Assembly (NCBI RefSeq): GCF_016283395.1
Contig: NZ_JAEEMU010000038.1
Coordinates: forward strand, 1-64,000
Length of the DNA: 64,000 nucleotides
Source of the DNA: Ruminococcus sp.
GTDB lineage: Bacteria > Bacillota_A > Clostridia > Oscillospirales > Ruminococcaceae
Direction: 5' to 3'
In this document: positions 61,218 to 64,000 of the stretch, piece by piece
How the letters are laid out: each line of letters starts with the position of its first letter
Numbering within the stretch: the stretch's first letter is position 1
Translations under genes and position numbers: made by a program
The notes under the pieces: model-generated
What the model was told of the DNA's origin: nothing
The model's database searches: none
Seen by the model: the letters and a program-made list of their open reading frames with translations, nothing else

Positions 61218-62471
61218 TTATCTTCTGCGTTTACGTTTGGACAGATGCTTTGAGGAGAAATCATCTAAGCTCCAGATTTTCTGCTCGTCATAACGCTTTG
61301 AATTTAAATACACCTTTTTCGTTGGTATTTTCTTCCGTATTTTCCTTGCAATACCATAATTGAATAGTATGACATTTACCCCTGCTACAATAAAAAGAAT
61401 TGCCTTTTCAAGATCGTCATTACGATGATAACAAAATCCATATGCGGATAGCATTGATATCAACAAGCATACAAACGCAAACGCTGACCAGAAAAACAAG
61501 TTCAGTCTTGATTTTCTTGGTATCCTGTCAACTCTCATTTCTCCCGTCTGTCCGTTCATGGCATATGTGAATTCTTCATCGTTATACTTTATTTTCAGAA
61601 GCCACACGGGCACAAGATAATATGCAAGCTTTCGGTTACGCATATACTGATTCAGACTTTCATTCATAAGCCTGTCCAGTTTTTCGCTTGTATCCAAAGG
61701 CTCTTCATCATCCTTTTTCAGTAAAAAAACAGCGTTTATGTAAACGTTATAATCCATCCTTAAGACCGAGTCTGTCATTTTCATTGCGTTTTCCGCACCG
61801 ATAATATATCTGCTGGCACAAAATCCCGTAAGGCATGACTCGCTGAACTCCTCTGCTTCGCTGTAGTCATAGGGCAGCAGTGTGTAGAAAACATCTTCTT
61901 TCACGTCTGCATCATTGGCAAGTATGGGATAATCATTTACGATAACGCTGTAGCTTTCCTCGGGCTCGTATTTACAGCTGTATCGCCATATGGGTATGTA
62001 ATAACCGATAATATCATTCTTGGCGGACTTGCTGTGGAACTCCTTCGGTACTCTTCTGAACTCAGACAGGTATTCGGTATACTTATCCCAGAACTCCGCT
62101 GATGTTACTTTGAAAGGTATCACCTTATCTGGACGTATATCGCCATCAAGGTCAGAGGGAATTATCACATAGTGCTTGCAGTACGGACATCTGGCAGATG
62201 CATAAAATGACTTTGTTACTATTTTTCCGCCGCAAGAAGAACACTCAAATTCTTCAAACTTCTCCTGCTCATATGGCTCCCAGACGTATTTTGTTCTGTC
62301 CACCCAGTCGAAATCCGAGAGTTTATCATCGGCTATTTCATTGAAATGGGAACGAACATATTCAAGGTCGTATTTTTTTGAACAGAAACGGCATACCATG
62401 CTCTGATCGTTTATATCAAAGCGCATCGGTGCTCCGCAGGACGGGCATTTATATTCGGTCACATCTGCCAT
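61218..62471 (-). CDS. zinc-ribbon membrane protein
   Basis: A 417-aa protein. Two zinc ribbons (CPSCGAP ... CRFC near the start and CSSCGGK ... CPYC near ~80-100) precede a ~200-residue domain. Two C-terminal TM segments follow (~330-350 and ~360-380). Such proteins are often mislabelled as helicase PriA-like because of the ribbons; the function is unknown. It has an Arg/Lys-rich tail. AAGGTGG lies before the ATG. Confidence 0.65.
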   Translation of the reverse strand: MADVTEYKCPSCGAPMRFDINDQSMVCRFCSKKYDLEYVRSHFNEIADDKLSDFDWVDRTKYVWEPYEQEKFEEFECSSCGGKIVTKSFYASARCPYCKHYVIIPSDLDGDIRPDKVIPFKVTSAEFWDKYTEYLSEFRRVPKEFHSKSAKNDIIGYYIPIWRYSCKYEPEESYSVIVNDYPILANDADVKEDVFYTLLPYDYSEAEEFSESCLTGFCASRYIIGAENAMKMTDSVLRMDYNVYINAVFLLKKDDEEPLDTSEKLDRLMNESLNQYMRNRKLAYYLVPVWLLKIKYNDEEFTYAMNGQTGEMRVDRIPRKSRLNLFFWSAFAFVCLLISMLSAYGFCYHRNDDLEKAILFIVAGVNVILFNYGIARKIRKKIPTKKVYLNSKRYDEQKIWSLDDFSSKHLSKRKRRR

Positions 62472-62489
62472 TTTTTCACCACCTTAAAA

Positions 62490-63584
62490 TCAGAAAATAA
62501 GATATTCGATAACGGAATTGGACATGAGGAAGCCTTTGGCGGTCAGCCATATCCTCTCACCGTCTGTCTCTGCATAGCCGTCCTTTATAAGGGGCGGCAG
62601 TTTCTTTTCTATATCGCTGCGATGCTCTGAAACATCGCTGAGAATAAGTCCCTCTTTAAGACGCAGACGAAGCATTGCATACTCTTCAAAACCGCATGGA
62701 CTTTCGTCCGTTACCGTTATGTTCTGGAACTCACTTGCTATGAAATCCGCAACATCACGCTCAACTGCAAAACGCTTCCCCTGATAGCAGGAATGTGCAG
62801 CAGGTCCTATGCCGAGGTAGTCCTGACACCTCCAGTAGCGGCTGTTGTGTCTGCTCTCATAGCCCTGCTTTGCAAAGTTCGACACCTCATACTGCATAAA
62901 ACCACGCTCTTCAAGAAGTCTTACCATTTCGAGGTAAAGCTCCGCAGAAGCATCCTCGTCGGGAAGTCGGCGGCGTATCTCCTCACAGTCAAAGGGAGTG
63001 CCATCCTCGGTCTTTAATATGTAAGCCGAGATATGCTGTATGGGCAGGGCTGTCAGCCTTTCCGCTGAGTATTGCAGACTCTCCTTTTTCTGGTCGGGAA
63101 GAGCTATCATAAGATCGCAGGAGATGTTCTCAAAGCCTGCTCCTGCCGCATCAAGCACAGCCTGCTCCGCTCTCGCCGCAGTATGTACGCGCCCAAGCAT
63201 TTTCAGCTCGTCATCTATCATGGACTGAACGCCTATAGAAAGGCGGTTTATGCCTGCTCTGCGCAGGTCTTTAAGCTTATCCGATGTGAGAGTACAGGGA
63301 TTTGCTTCGAGAGTTATCTCCGCATCGCTGTCGAGAGAAAAGCTTCTGCCTGTCTCGTTTATGATGCTTTCGATCTGTGTATAAGAAAGAAGCGACGGAG
63401 TACCGCCGCCAAAATACAATGTATCAACTTTAGTTCCGCAGTCACCGTAATGACGGATATTCCGCAGAACTGCTCCAACATAGTCCTCAGCCTGCGCTTT
63501 AGTCCAGTTTACGGAATAAAAATCGCAGTAGGCACATTTTTTGCCACAGAACGGTACGTGGATATATATACCTAATGTACTCAT
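62490..63584 (-). CDS. hemW: HemW-like radical SAM heme chaperone
   Basis: A 364-aa protein. IHVPFCGKKCAYCDFYS carries the CxxxCxxC 4Fe-4S motif. YFGGGTPSLL, ITLEANPCTL, RLSIGVQSM and YEVSNFAK are shared with HemW, formerly misnamed coproporphyrinogen III oxidase. The extra Cys right after the cluster motif that marks true coproporphyrinogen dehydrogenase (HemN) is absent. It overlaps the upstream gene by 4 bp. Confidence 0.88.
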   Translation of the reverse strand: MSTLGIYIHVPFCGKKCAYCDFYSVNWTKAQAEDYVGAVLRNIRHYGDCGTKVDTLYFGGGTPSLLSYTQIESIINETGRSFSLDSDAEITLEANPCTLTSDKLKDLRRAGINRLSIGVQSMIDDELKMLGRVHTAARAEQAVLDAAGAGFENISCDLMIALPDQKKESLQYSAERLTALPIQHISAYILKTEDGTPFDCEEIRRRLPDEDASAELYLEMVRLLEERGFMQYEVSNFAKQGYESRHNSRYWRCQDYLGIGPAAHSCYQGKRFAVERDVADFIASEFQNITVTDESPCGFEEYAMLRLRLKEGLILSDVSEHRSDIEKKLPPLIKDGYAETDGERIWLTAKGFLMSNSVIEYLIF

Positions 63585-63919
63585 TTGTATGCGTCGATTC
63601 GTATGGACTGTTCAAGCTTGAAGAAAAACGCATGAACTATCCTTGGAACAATAAGCATTGACATGACAATTCCAAAGACCATTGGCCATTCGTGATAATA
63701 CCACCACTCGTTATCTGCTCCGTGAAGATAGATATAGATAACGAAAACAAAAGCCACAAGGCAGTATATCGCATCAAACACAGCTGCTCCCTTGCCGTTC
63801 ACGCAGAGCTTTCCGCATTTCGGACAGGTTTTGCCTTTGGTTCTTATACTCCCTGTCATAGCCTTTCTCAGGGGAGTAAACGTCTTTTCGCCACAGTGGG
63901 GACAAGTGTATATACTCAT
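63581..63919 (-). CDS. small zinc-ribbon membrane protein
   Basis: A 112-aa protein with CPHCGEK and CPKCGKLC forming one zinc ribbon, then two TM segments (~48-66 and ~78-98). It overlaps hemW by 4 bp, so the two are translationally coupled. The function is unknown. Confidence 0.65.
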   Translation of the reverse strand: MSIYTCPHCGEKTFTPLRKAMTGSIRTKGKTCPKCGKLCVNGKGAAVFDAIYCLVAFVFVIYIYLHGADNEWWYYHEWPMVFGIVMSMLIVPRIVHAFFFKLEQSIRIDAYK

Positions 63920-63921
63920 TA

Positions 63922-64000
63922 TTATTCCTTTCCTTCCTCGGATATTGCTTCAGCTTCCACCTCAACAGGTTCAAGCTCCTTTGCAGGCTTTGCAAGCGGT
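63922..64000 (-). CDS. C-terminal end of an unknown gene (partial)
   Basis: The last 25 codons of a minus-strand gene, ending in an acidic tail (KELEPVEVEAEAISEEGKE) and TAA 2 bp before the next ATG. GGAAAGG in its end serves as the ribosome site of the downstream gene. The body lies outside the window; identity cannot be judged. Confidence 0.55.
   Translation of the reverse strand, partial: PLAKPAKELEPVEVEAEAISEEGKE

Overview
The window looks like a chromosomal segment of a low-GC Gram-positive gut or rumen bacterium, most likely a Ruminococcus. This is inferred from several secreted proteins with type I dockerins on Thr-rich linkers, Ala-rich signal peptides, a GH130 mannoside phosphorylase next to galactokinase, and Firmicutes-type initiator tRNA, ftsEX and greA-lysS genes. 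The first ~41 kb is AT-rich, mosaic and full of accessory genes. From ~44 kb rightward codon use is richer in GC and the genes are conserved housekeeping genes.

0-5 kb: traX, two minus-strand perforin-like (MACPF) genes separated by an IS1380 transposase remnant, and a degenerate second copy of the traX 3' end. This module abuts a 37-codon stub of rtcB. 4.5-7.4 kb: a minus-strand operon of a 37-aa repeat protein, a DnaA/DnaC-like ATPase, two CX5R phosphatases (one frameshifted, one without a canonical start codon) and the rtcB stub. It reads as a decayed RNA-repair operon. 7.5-10.7 kb: ADP-ribosylglycohydrolase and unknowns. 10.7-15 kb: a Cys-rich protein and three paralogous genes built from tandem ~100-residue repeats. 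Each of these four, and the operon at 7.3 kb, is preceded by a palindrome at a fixed distance from the -10 box. A WYL regulator with an ordinary promoter lies beside them. 15-17.3 kb: divergent promoters with duplicated operators, an RHH protein and small genes.

17.3-40.7 kb: nine copies of an 18-bp site (consensus GTTGATAC-AA-GTATCAAC, all in one orientation) separate blocks of unrelated genes. A small serine recombinase gene starts 15 bp after one copy. The blocks carry a nucleotidyltransferase, a NERD protein, two secreted LRR/dockerin proteins, an EndA-like nuclease, a helicase-RecB-nuclease fusion followed by an MmeI-like restriction-methylase, lipoproteins, membrane proteins and two paralogous 63-aa proteins. 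I propose that this is a serine-recombinase cassette array. A candidate structured RNA, four consecutive hairpins and tRNA-fMet close the region.

41-64 kb: GNAT acetyltransferases, two small dockerin proteins sharing an upstream element, galK, a metallo-hydrolase, a GH130 phosphorylase, a Ddl homologue lacking key Mg-binding residues, argS, a CdaR/PucR-type regulator, ftsE-ftsX-M23 peptidase-ctpA, a MITE-like repeat, greA, lysS, zinc-ribbon membrane proteins and hemW.
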